A stretch of DNA of 8,324 bases, from positions 1 to 8,324 of the forward strand of contig JBIOYL010000324.1 in NCBI GenBank assembly GCA_044870185.1, given 5' to 3'. This DNA comes from JBIOYL01 sp044870185 (GTDB lineage Bacteria > Actinomycetota > CALGFH01). Both the position numbers and the translations under genes were made by a program. Under the pieces are notes generated by a model, which saw nothing but the letters and a program-made list of their open reading frames with translations, did not search any database and was not told where the DNA came from. Position 1 is the first letter of the stretch, and each line of letters begins with the position of its first letter. This document shows positions 1-6,131 of this stretch, piece after piece.

Positions 1-171
1 GTCGGTGTCCGGCGCGCCGGGCAGCGGCTCGACTTGCAGCAGGGACTCGCCAGGCAGCGGCCCCTGGGACAGCACCCGGTAGACGTCGGCAAGCGCCTTA
101 CGGGTGTCGTCGGGCAGCGCGGCGACCAGTGCGCCGAACGAGGTTGCCTGCGTGATCCGCCAGCGGGCCAC
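1..171 (-). CDS. Small protein, possibly RelE/ParE-like toxin (partial, C-terminus beyond left edge)
   Basis: Partial gene; the first 57 codons are visible and the reading frame is open to the window edge. The protein begins V(M)ARWRITQATSFGALVAAL and continues with a helix-rich stretch (LPDDTRKALADVYRVLSQ) and then GPLPGESLLQVEPLPGAP. The order of an amphipathic start, a helical pair and a Pro/Gly-rich turn leading to a strand resembles small RelE/ParE-superfamily toxins. This is inferred from pattern only, and the catalytic end is outside the window. The GTG start at 169-171 lies two bases after the TGA (174-176) of the upstream DUF6247-like gene, so translation is probably coupled and the two form one operon. 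That arrangement fits an antitoxin-toxin pair. The visible frame is undamaged. It could equally be an uncharacterised partner protein. Confidence 0.55.
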   Translation of the reverse strand, partial: MARWRITQATSFGALVAALPDDTRKALADVYRVLSQGPLPGESLLQVEPLPGAPDTD

Positions 172-173
172 GG

Positions 174-490
174 TCAGGCGAGATGCCGCGCGATGAACTT
201 GAACTCCTCCACCTCGAGCGGCTCGCCTTCCGCCGGCGGTCGGTCGCCACGACGAAGCTGCGCTTCGGTGGCTGCCCAACGGGGACTGCCGTGGCGGCGG
301 AGCAGCACCAGGCGGTGCCACGCCTCCACGACGTGCCCGAGCGGCTTGAGGTCGTGGTCTGCCGGGCGGTGTCGAGCGCCTGGTCGAGCTCGGCATCGAA
401 GCGGGCGCGGTCGGCGGCGGCCAGGGCGGCCCGGACCAGCTCTGCCCGCTCGGGCAGGTCCGGCCCGCTCACCCGCTCCGCAACGCTCAT
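174..490 (-). pseudogene. DUF6247-like small protein gene, broken by a one-base frameshift
   Basis: The start is ATG at 488-490, preceded by GGAGG at 500-504 with a 9-base spacer, a good ribosome binding site. The first frame reads about 46 residues (MSVAERVSGPDLPERAELVR, then ARFDAELDQALDTARQTT). Near 353-355 the sensible frame jumps: the next frame continues DLKPLGHVVEAWHRLVLLRR, then HGSPRWAATEAQLRRGDRPP and EVEEFKFIARHLA, ending at TGA 174-176. Restoring one base gives 105 residues, a normal size for such proteins. Without it the first frame runs into a Ser/Arg-rich nonsense tail ending at 98. The helical N-terminus followed by a central Trp-containing helix (VVEAWHRL) resembles actinobacterial DUF6247 proteins, which have no established function; this assignment comes from memory of the pattern. 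An antitoxin-like role is inferred only from its position directly ahead of a small toxin-like gene. The frameshift may be real or an assembly error. Confidence 0.55.
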
Positions 491-727
491 GGCTCCCTAC
501 CTCCGGCCTTCGGTCGTACCAGTGTGGCAGGCCCTTGACCTTGCTGTCACCCGAACCCCGCCTTCCGCGCTCAGCGACGTTGCTCGCTCATCCGGAAGAT
601 GACGGAGAGGCGTCGCCCAGCGGGTGGCCTGTGGACGATGTGGAATGGTCTGCTTCCTCGAGCGGGCGATGGGCACGCGCGGAGCGGTGACCGCCAGCCG
701 GTGAGCGGCCTGGCCGCTTGTGTGATC

Positions 728-762
728 GCTGAGCGCCCCGGTGATCGTCCGGGGCGCTCAGC
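728..762. terminator. Perfect 14-bp GC-rich hairpin, possible terminator
   Basis: The arm GCTGAGCGCCCCGG (728-741) is followed by a 7-base loop and its exact complement CCGGGGCGCTCAGC (749-762). There is no T-tract on either strand, so it is not a classic intrinsic terminator. GC-rich actinobacteria often use hairpins without a U-tract. Because no gene is recognisable immediately on either side, it could instead be a protein-binding palindrome or one end of a lost element. Confidence 0.45.
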
Positions 763-763
763 A

Positions 764-958
764 TGTCCGGGGTGGCGGACGCTTGCGGACAGTCGAGCGG
801 ACACTGGATGAGCATGCACCCGGAGTGAGCGCCACGGCGGTCGACTCGTGGGCGGCGGCGGACATGACAACGATCAGCCATTTGATGGTCCAGTGCGGTG
901 TCCGCTGTGGACACGTTGGGTACCGGGGTCCGGACGCTTCGCGTTCAGACAGTGGACA
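764..958. repeat. Cluster of seven YGGACA motifs (both orientations)
   Basis: CGGACA occurs at 786-791, 798-803 and 859-864, its complement TGTCCG at 764-769 and 899-904, and TGGACA at 908-913 and 953-958. The 9-mer GTGTCCGCT is at 898-906 and, inverted, at 796-804, with a one-mismatch inverted copy at 951-959. By rough composition fewer than one copy of the hexamer would be expected in 200 bases. Positions 898-914 form a palindrome, GTGTCC and GGACAC around five bases. Such clustering suggests binding sites for a regulator or recombinase; which one is unknown. Confidence 0.45.
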
Positions 959-962
959 CCGC
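895..962. repeat. Imperfect inverted repeat, 14-bp arms, 40-base spacer
   Basis: The arm GCGGTGTCCGCTGT (895-908) matches the reverse complement of ACAGTGGACACCGC (949-962) at 13 of 14 positions. The arms enclose a GTCCGGAC palindrome at 928-935. The whole is embedded in the YGGACA cluster. It could be a recombination or operator site, or a relic of transposon ends; no open frame between the arms supports an element. Confidence 0.5.
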
Positions 963-1168
963 GAGCTTGGGAAGCACCCTCGGGCCGCTCTCGACGGGCT
1001 GATCGGACAGCTTGAAGAGCACAGGGACCGACCGTGGTTGTCTTCGGTGACCATCTGGCTCGTTGGCAAGCCTCCCACGGGGGGGCGCGGCAGTGCGCTT
1101 CCTTTCGGTGTTCAGCCTGTCGCGCGCAGCTCTGCTGACTTCGCCTGGGCACGCCAGTGTGCGGGTGA

Positions 1169-1458
1169 GACGATCTGGCTGCTCAAGGCCGCCGGTTGCT
1201 CCGGCACAGCTGCACCAGGGAGGGCGAGCGGTATCTGCGGCCGGTGAAGCTGAACTACCTGACGCTGGGCAACGCCCTGCCGCACCTGCACACCCACATC
1301 GTGCCCAGGTACGCCGACGATCCGGTCCCGGGCCGCCCGTTCCCGTTCGACTTCCTGGCCGCCCGTTCCCGTTCGACTTCCTGGACAACGGCGGACAGCC
1401 AGAGGAGCGGCTACAGGCCGACGTGCTGGCCCTGCGGATGACGGTGGCGGGCGGATAG
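1169..1458 (+). pseudogene. Remnant of a HIT (histidine-triad) family hydrolase gene
   Basis: One frame reads YLRPVKLNYLTLGNALPHLH followed by THIVPRYADDPVPGRPFPFD. This contains the histidine-triad motif His-Leu-His-Thr-His (bases 1283-1297) that binds the nucleotide phosphate in HIT hydrolases and transferases. Just after it, an exact 26-bp duplication (1331-1356 and 1357-1382) shifts the frame. Taking one copy out restores FDFLDNGGQPEERLQADVLA and a normal end at TAG 1456-1458. At the other end only a weak helix-like stretch (DDLAAQGRRLLR) precedes the recognisable part. A TGA at 1166-1168 closes the frame, and the usual N-terminal half of a roughly 140-residue HIT protein cannot be found upstream in any frame. 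The gene is therefore both 5'-truncated and frameshifted and cannot make a normal enzyme. The HIT assignment of the visible part is firm; its substrate is unknown. Confidence 0.8.
1331..1382 (+). repeat. Exact 26-bp tandem duplication inside the HIT remnant
   Basis: The unit beginning GGCCGCCCGTTCCCG and ending GACTTCCT occurs at 1331-1356 and again at 1357-1382 without a mismatch, followed by GG as at the start of a further unit. Twenty-six is not a multiple of three, so the copy shifts the frame. The lack of any difference between copies suggests a recent slippage or recombination event, or an assembly artefact. Confidence 0.95.
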
Positions 1459-1532
1459 GCGGGTGGTCATGGCCTGGAGGCTACGCACCTCGGCTATCGG
1501 ACGGGCCACGCGGAGGTACCCTCGCCGGGTCT

Positions 1533-1565
1533 GCCGGCGCGAGGGCGGCCGCCCGCAGGGCCGGC
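1533..1565. terminator. GC-rich palindromes between the two convergent pseudogenes
   Basis: GCCGGC occurs at 1533-1538 and 1560-1565 and flanks the perfect 12-base palindrome GGGCGGCCGCCC (1543-1554). It lies between the 3' end of the plus-strand HIT remnant and the 3' end of the minus-strand coiled-coil remnant, where a bidirectional terminator would be expected. There is no T-tract and short GC palindromes are common at this composition, so support is weak. Confidence 0.25.
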
Positions 1566-1591
1566 CTTGAAAGGGACCGTGAAGCAGATTC

Positions 1592-2005
1592 TCACAAGCC
1601 GGAGGGCCCTTGCGCTCGCGCTCATGCCGGTCGAGGCGCTGTTGGCGCTCGGCACGCCGCCGGGCCTGGAACCGCTCGATCGCCTCACGGGCCGCTCCAG
1701 CTCGACCGCGCGGGCGTCGACGCGGCCGCGCCAGGCCAGTTCCCGGGCGCGCGCCCAGTCAGCGGCGAGCAGGTCGGCATGCCGCTCCCGCCATGCTTGG
1801 TATCCCTGCTGCGCGCGGCGGGCCAGGCGTTCCGGTCGGCGGCCCGGTCGGCCTGCTGCCGCGCCAACGCCCGGGCGGTCTCGGCCAGGGCGCGGCGGTT
1901 GCGGGCCTCGGTCAGCTCCCGGCGGCGCAGCAGCCGCCGCGCACCCTCGCCCACCTCAGCGACCCGCTGCTGGGCGGCCTCCACTGCCGCGATGGCATCC
2001 GCCAA
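1592..2005 (-). pseudogene. Coiled-coil protein gene with at least two frameshifts
   Basis: The suggested start is TTG 2003-2005 with GGAG at 2011-2014, 98 bases after the patatin stop on the same strand. Frame one gives LADAIAAVEAAQQRVAEVGE, then RRALAETARALARQQADRAA. Near 1833 the coding-like frame changes to ERLARRAQQGYQAWRERHAD and then DWARARELAWRGRVDARAVE. Near 1693 it changes again to AREAIERFQARRRAERQQRL and DRHERERK. Each change looks like the loss of one base. A third possible shift near 1608 would lead to TGA 1592-1594; otherwise that frame stays open to 1411, with G/C-poor third positions that do not look coding. Repaired length is about 138 residues, nearly all Ala/Arg/Glu/Gln-rich helix, so a long coiled coil is expected. 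No enzyme motif is visible and I do not recognise the family. Position suggests it was once co-transcribed with the patatin gene. Confidence 0.5.
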
Positions 2006-2103
2006 CCCTGCTCCGCGTCCTGGCGCTGCTGGGTGGTGTGGGCCGGCTGGCCTCCCTGGTCTTCCCCGAGCTGACCGCCGCCTGGAACCTCAGGATTCGG
2101 GTG

Positions 2104-5100
2104 TCAGCTCGTTGGCAGCGGTGGTTGCTGCGGGTCGCTTGCGTCGGTGACCGTACCGGGGTCCCCGGCGGCCGCCACCACGGGTGACGGCCGCATCGAC
2201 GACGGCCTCGCGTCAGGTCCCGCATCCTGCGGGGCCGGAGCGACCCGCCGCCGCCGGGCGATCGCGCCGACGAGCATCCAGACAGGGGGGATCAGGACGA
2301 ACAGGAACAGCGCGGTCCAGATCCAGGCGTGATGCTCGATGAACGGCAGCGCGGTGCGCTCCAGCCAGGAGAACAGGCGGTCGTGCAGGAACGGCAGCCA
2401 GGGCGCCGCGGCGAGCAAGATGATGACCAGCGCGACGACCAGCCCGGCGACGGGGATGGCGCGGCGCCACAGGCCGACCCCGAGCAGGATCGCCCCGACC
2501 AGGAGCACGACCAGGCCGAAGGCGCCGACGAGCGGCACCGAGACGAACATGGACGCGACGCCGATACCCAGGGCGAGCAGCCCGAACCAGACGAGCCGTT
2601 TGCCGTCCCCGTGGGTCTCCCGAGTGGCGAGGTAGGCGGTGGTGGTGGCGGTGCGGGCGGTCGAGATCGCCGGTGTCAGGCTGACCGGCGGCTTGTTCTT
2701 GGTGGTGGTGCCCGCGGCGGTGGCGACCGCGAGCGTCTGGGTGACGGTGCGGGTAAACAGCGGGGTGCCGACCTCCTGGTCGAGGCGTTCGGCGGGGATG
2801 GGGCAGGCCGGCAGGGTGGCCGCGACGCGGTTGACCCAGGTGTCGTCGGCCGGGCCTGCCGACCCCGCGTGGGGGGTCGCCGGCAGGCCGCCGGCGGCCC
2901 AGGCTTGAAGCGCGGTCAACGATGCCGGGATGGCCGGCTCGGCCTTGCGCAGGAAGCCGAGCTCCTGGCGGACCGCAGCGGGAGCCCTGTCTCCCAGGAG
3001 GGTTTCCAAGCTGCCGATGAAGGTGCTGACGCGCTTTCGCTTCGGCACGCGCGCCTGGACCAGGCGTTGGTAGATGCTGCTTGGGTCGAGGATGTCGGCG
3101 GGTGGCCTGCCGGTCAAGGCCATGTCGTACTGTCCGAGCCATCGGCGCGCGTCGCTGCGGGCGCCGCCGTTGGCCGGGTCGCGGACCTGGCCGGCGACCG
3201 CGGCGAGTTCCTCGGCGGCGATCAGCCGTTGCAGCGGCAGCGCCGCCCACAGGGCGACCTCCGGAAGGCTTGGCGGGATGGGGATGTCAGGATTGTCGAG
3301 AAACTCCAGACTCTTGAGGAGCGTTTCCGTGGAGATGTTGAGGGCGGCTGCCTCCGGGCCCGGGGTGCCGACGATCTCGCACAGCCGGTTGTAGAACCAT
3401 TCGGCCCGGCGGCCGCGCGGCGGCTGCCCGTCGGTGTCCTGCCGTGCGTCGATGATCGCGCTGATGCGGCGTGGGTCGAGCAGGATCTGCACGAGCCAGC
3501 CCGCGCCGTCGAGCCTGCCCCACATCCAGTCGTTGGCCCGCCAGGTGCCCTTGTAGAAGGCGCCGAAGTGGTGCAGCTGGACGCCGGTGAGCTTGCCATG
3601 GGCGTCCCGGCGGTTGGGGTTGAGCAGGGTGCGGGTGGTGGCGCTGGCCTGGACCAGCTCGACGCGCTGCTCGACGTCGGCGTCGATGGGGGAGGTGGCC
3701 CGTTCCGCGGCGTGCAGCTCCGCGAGCCGCCGGGCGAGCCGCGTGCGCACCTCGCCGCCGCCGCTGGGAGCTGGACGCAGGGCCAGGAAGGTGAGGTAGT
3801 CGCCGATCAGGTCGGCGAAGCCGCGGCGCATCCCTGCGGTGTCCTTGGGCGGGGTGCCGCGGGTGGCCGCCGCCGCCGATGCGGGCATGTCGGCGTCCGC
3901 GCCGGGCGCGCCGTCCTGGACCGCTTTCGAGGTCGCCGGCTGCGGCTCGCCGTCGGCAAGGGTGTTGAGGAGTTCGCTGACGCCGATGAGCGCGTCGAGC
4001 AGGTCGGTCCATGCCGCCTCGAGCGCTTGCCGGCCCGAAAGCTGCTCGGGCGGGGCGGCGTTCCCGCCGGAGCCGTTGCCGTCGGGTGGCGGCGCGAAGC
4101 TGGGCGTCGCCTCCAGCCCGTCATGCAGTCGATCGAGGATGTTGTCGGCGAGGGCCGTCAGCGCGTCGTCCCAGCCGTCGTCGGTCGGCGCCCGGCTGGG
4201 CGCATGCTGCCGGAGGGCGTCCACGACGATCGTGGTCAGGTCGGCTGGGGTGAGGGTGTGCTGGTTGAGCGTCTTGTGCGCACCGGCGACGGCCTCGACG
4301 TCCTCCTGCCGCCGCGCGAGGCGGTAGCCGGCGCGGATGAGGTCAAGGGCGACGGCGCGGGCGCTGTCGTAGGCGGGCAGGCCGAGGGTGACGACGCCGT
4401 CCAGATTCCGCGGCGGGACGGTGAGGCGCTGCTCGAGGGCGGTGACGAGCGCGGCCCGGACGCGGGACGAGGCGCGTCCACCGGTGGCCAGCAGTCCCTC
4501 CCAGCCGCCGACGGCGGGCATCCGCGCGGTCGCCTCCTCAACGATCGGGGCGGCGACGGCGGTGGTCTGCACGCTGCGGTAGTCCGCCCAGGTGCCCGTG
4601 TCGGCAAGCTCGTTGCCACCGGCGAGCCGGGCGAGCAGCACCCGGGTGTTGGCCAGGGCGGTCACCTGGTCGTTGTGGCGGCGGATGGCCTCCAGATCGG
4701 CGGCGATGCTCTGCTGGAGGGCGGCGTCCAGGCCGAGCCGCAGCGTCTCCCCGAGGCTGTACGGCCTGGTGAACTCGGCCGGCGGCGGCGCCGCGGGCGA
4801 CCCCGTCGAGGGCACGACAAACAGCAGCACCCGGCGCACCTCCCGGTCGGCGCGGTGGGCGAGGACCGACCGCAGCAGCGGACCGATGGGGCGGTTGGCC
4901 AGCAGGCCGCCGTCCACGACCCATGCCGACTGCGTGAGGTTGGCGTAGGGCGCCATGTCGGGATGCCAGCCGTGCATGTTCGCCGCCGGCTCGTTGTTGC
5001 CGGCGACGCGCTTGCCGATGGGGACGAACGACGGTTCGAACGCGACCGGGAACGAGGCGCTGCAGCGCGCCGCGAGCGCCAGCCCGTCGACCACGCCTGG

Positions 5101-5766
5101 GGCGGCCAACTGGCCCGTCGAGAAGGTGAACAGCCCCCGGTTGTTCGAGTCGACCACCGCGTTGCCGTAGTCGTCGGTGAAGCGGCCGTTCTGGCCGTGC
5201 AGCAGGGTGGTGGTGATGTGCACGGTGGTCGCGCGGGCGTCCTGTTGGGGGAAGTCGGCGGTGGGGTCGGGGAGGAGCTGCTCCAGACCCTTGTGGATTC
5301 CGGCGAGCAGCTGCCTGTCGCCCTGGAGCAGCGACGGCGGGTTCGGCTCGCGCCGCGGGTTGCGCAGCAGGCTCCCGAACGCGCCAGCCTGGAGCCACAG
5401 GTCCCGCAGCGGTCCGATGTCGAGCCGGCGGGCGTTGGCCAGCCCGAGCACCGCGGCGTTGATCCCGCCCGCGCTGGTGCCCGACAGCACGTCGACGGAT
5501 GCGGTCACGTCGACCAGCTCGAGCAGCCGCCGGTACAGGTCGCGAACCTGCAGGGCGAGGCTGCCAGCGGGCGGCCCGCCCGGTGGCGGGACAGGGCTTT
5601 CGCCTTTGTCGCGGGCTCTGAGGTCGCTGGCCTGGGTGAGCAGGTTGATCTCGCGGGCGACGCCGCCCATCCAGACCGCGAGGCTGACCCCGCCGGTCAT
5701 GGCGACGGCGAAGCGCACCTTCTGGGTGGCGAGCGAGACCTTGGTGGCGCCTGCCTGGTCGTTCAT
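2104..5766 (-). CDS. Patatin-like phospholipase, DUF3376 type, with C-terminal membrane segments
   Basis: A 1220-residue intact protein, predicted to be a membrane-attached lipid acyl hydrolase using a Ser-Asp dyad. Visible in the sequence: the family form of the N-terminal oxyanion region, GGVSLAVWMGGVAREI (residues 25-40); the nucleophile elbow GTSAGG with Ser98; SASFPVAFEP (236-245); and the catalytic Asp285 in DGGLLANRP. The DUF3376 signature HFGAFYKGTWRANDWMWGRL lies at about 733-752. Four hydrophobic helices follow near 1058-1076, 1078-1099, 1104-1125 and 1148-1169, then a basic RRRR and a Pro/Ala/Asp-rich tail. There is no signal peptide, so the catalytic part probably faces the cytoplasm. 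Pro/Gly/Ala-rich linkers at about 52-67, 555-576 and 605-642 separate domains. The start is ATG 5764-5766 with GGAGGGG at 5772-5778, five bases upstream. The family is known as patatin-like (TIGR03607); the lipid substrate and physiological role are not established here. Confidence 0.93.
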   Translation of the reverse strand: MNDQAGATKVSLATQKVRFAVAMTGGVSLAVWMGGVAREINLLTQASDLRARDKGESPVPPPGGPPAGSLALQVRDLYRRLLELVDVTASVDVLSGTSAGGINAAVLGLANARRLDIGPLRDLWLQAGAFGSLLRNPRREPNPPSLLQGDRQLLAGIHKGLEQLLPDPTADFPQQDARATTVHITTTLLHGQNGRFTDDYGNAVVDSNNRGLFTFSTGQLAAPGVVDGLALAARCSASFPVAFEPSFVPIGKRVAGNNEPAANMHGWHPDMAPYANLTQSAWVVDGGLLANRPIGPLLRSVLAHRADREVRRVLLFVVPSTGSPAAPPPAEFTRPYSLGETLRLGLDAALQQSIAADLEAIRRHNDQVTALANTRVLLARLAGGNELADTGTWADYRSVQTTAVAAPIVEEATARMPAVGGWEGLLATGGRASSRVRAALVTALEQRLTVPPRNLDGVVTLGLPAYDSARAVALDLIRAGYRLARRQEDVEAVAGAHKTLNQHTLTPADLTTIVVDALRQHAPSRAPTDDGWDDALTALADNILDRLHDGLEATPSFAPPPDGNGSGGNAAPPEQLSGRQALEAAWTDLLDALIGVSELLNTLADGEPQPATSKAVQDGAPGADADMPASAAAATRGTPPKDTAGMRRGFADLIGDYLTFLALRPAPSGGGEVRTRLARRLAELHAAERATSPIDADVEQRVELVQASATTRTLLNPNRRDAHGKLTGVQLHHFGAFYKGTWRANDWMWGRLDGAGWLVQILLDPRRISAIIDARQDTDGQPPRGRRAEWFYNRLCEIVGTPGPEAAALNISTETLLKSLEFLDNPDIPIPPSLPEVALWAALPLQRLIAAEELAAVAGQVRDPANGGARSDARRWLGQYDMALTGRPPADILDPSSIYQRLVQARVPKRKRVSTFIGSLETLLGDRAPAAVRQELGFLRKAEPAIPASLTALQAWAAGGLPATPHAGSAGPADDTWVNRVAATLPACPIPAERLDQEVGTPLFTRTVTQTLAVATAAGTTTKNKPPVSLTPAISTARTATTTAYLATRETHGDGKRLVWFGLLALGIGVASMFVSVPLVGAFGLVVLLVGAILLGVGLWRRAIPVAGLVVALVIILLAAAPWLPFLHDRLFSWLERTALPFIEHHAWIWTALFLFVLIPPVWMLVGAIARRRRVAPAPQDAGPDARPSSMRPSPVVAAAGDPGTVTDASDPQQPPLPTS

Positions 5767-6131
5767 GCGAGCCCCTCCGCCGGGCGTGACGGCACCGGCC
5801 GCTTCACGGCGAGTTCCTCAACCGCTGAATCCCGCCCATCCCTCACTCTTTCCGACCCGCTATCTTGCGCGGTGACCGAGGCGCCCGCCAGTGTCGATCG
5901 TCACCCGGCGGCGGTGCTCCCGATCACACGCGCACCGGCCACGCTCACCTGCTCCGCAGGCCGCGCCGACGGCCGCCAGGCGCCCGCCGGGTCGGCCGCG
6001 GCCGCGGACCGCGAACACCACCGCGGCGATGCCTGCCGCCACCTCGACCGGGCCGCCGACCAGCCCGAAATAGCGGGGGCTGCTCGGCTGCGAGGTCTCG
6101 GTGGTCGGGGACCGGCGGCGGGTACGGCCGC
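5767..6131. other. Intergenic region between the LAL regulator and the patatin gene
   Basis: This 365-base gap holds the patatin ribosome binding site at its left end. No convincing -35/-10 promoter pair for the patatin gene was found on the minus strand. The most AT-rich part is 5826-5866. The right half resembles a decayed membrane-protein gene, annotated separately. The gap makes simple co-transcription of regulator and patatin gene uncertain. Confidence 0.6.
5901..6120 (-). pseudogene. Possible remnant of a small membrane-protein gene
   Basis: Directly downstream of the regulator stop, a minus-strand frame reads TTETSQPSSPRYFGLVGGPV and then EVAAGIAAVVFAVRGRGRPG, followed by RLAAVGAAC. 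This is a polar N-terminus, one convincing transmembrane helix and a basic loop, with G/C at nearly all third positions. No ATG, GTG or TTG lies in this frame after the regulator stop; the codon ahead of TTETS is CCG. After AAC the frame becomes Arg/Cys-rich, whereas another frame gives a short Val/Ala/Gly stretch (SVAGARVIGSTAAG) ending at TGA 5901-5903, possibly a second helix after a frameshift. It may be a decayed two-helix protein or chance. No family is recognised. Confidence 0.28.

Larger units (their letters stand above)
491..1168. other. Region of about 680 bases without a credible gene
   Basis: No frame on either strand shows a recognisable domain, a ribosome binding site with a sensible start, or sustained coding-type composition. 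The open frames here are Arg/Ser/Pro-rich and look random. The stretch contains the upstream region of the DUF6247-like gene, a perfect hairpin (728-762), a cluster of YGGACA motifs with an imperfect inverted repeat (764-962) and a run of seven G near 1079-1085. It may hold the decayed remains of a mobile element, but no transposase or integrase fragment can be recognised. Confidence 0.6.

Noticed and set aside
500..560. Possible promoter for the antitoxin-like gene (GTGACA and TGGTAC on the minus strand)
   Set aside because: The spacing of 23 bases is too long and both boxes are poor matches.
34..690. A plus-strand open frame opposite the antitoxin-like gene
   Set aside because: Its Arg/Ser/Pro-rich composition has no domain, and the minus-strand genes explain the same bases better.
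741..1247. A plus-strand open frame across the gene-free region, checked as the missing N-terminal half of the HIT gene
   Set aside because: No HIT N-terminal features or other family pattern could be recognised, and it is out of frame with the histidine triad.
1494..1688. Continuation of the coiled-coil gene's second frame as the true C-terminus
   Set aside because: It turns into a Ser/Gly/Pro-rich sequence, whereas another frame over the same bases continues the charged helix with better third-position composition.
5861..5876. TATCTT followed by a GTG, looking like a leaderless plus-strand promoter and start
   Set aside because: There is no -35 element at a suitable distance, and the frame that follows is an antisense shadow of the regulator.
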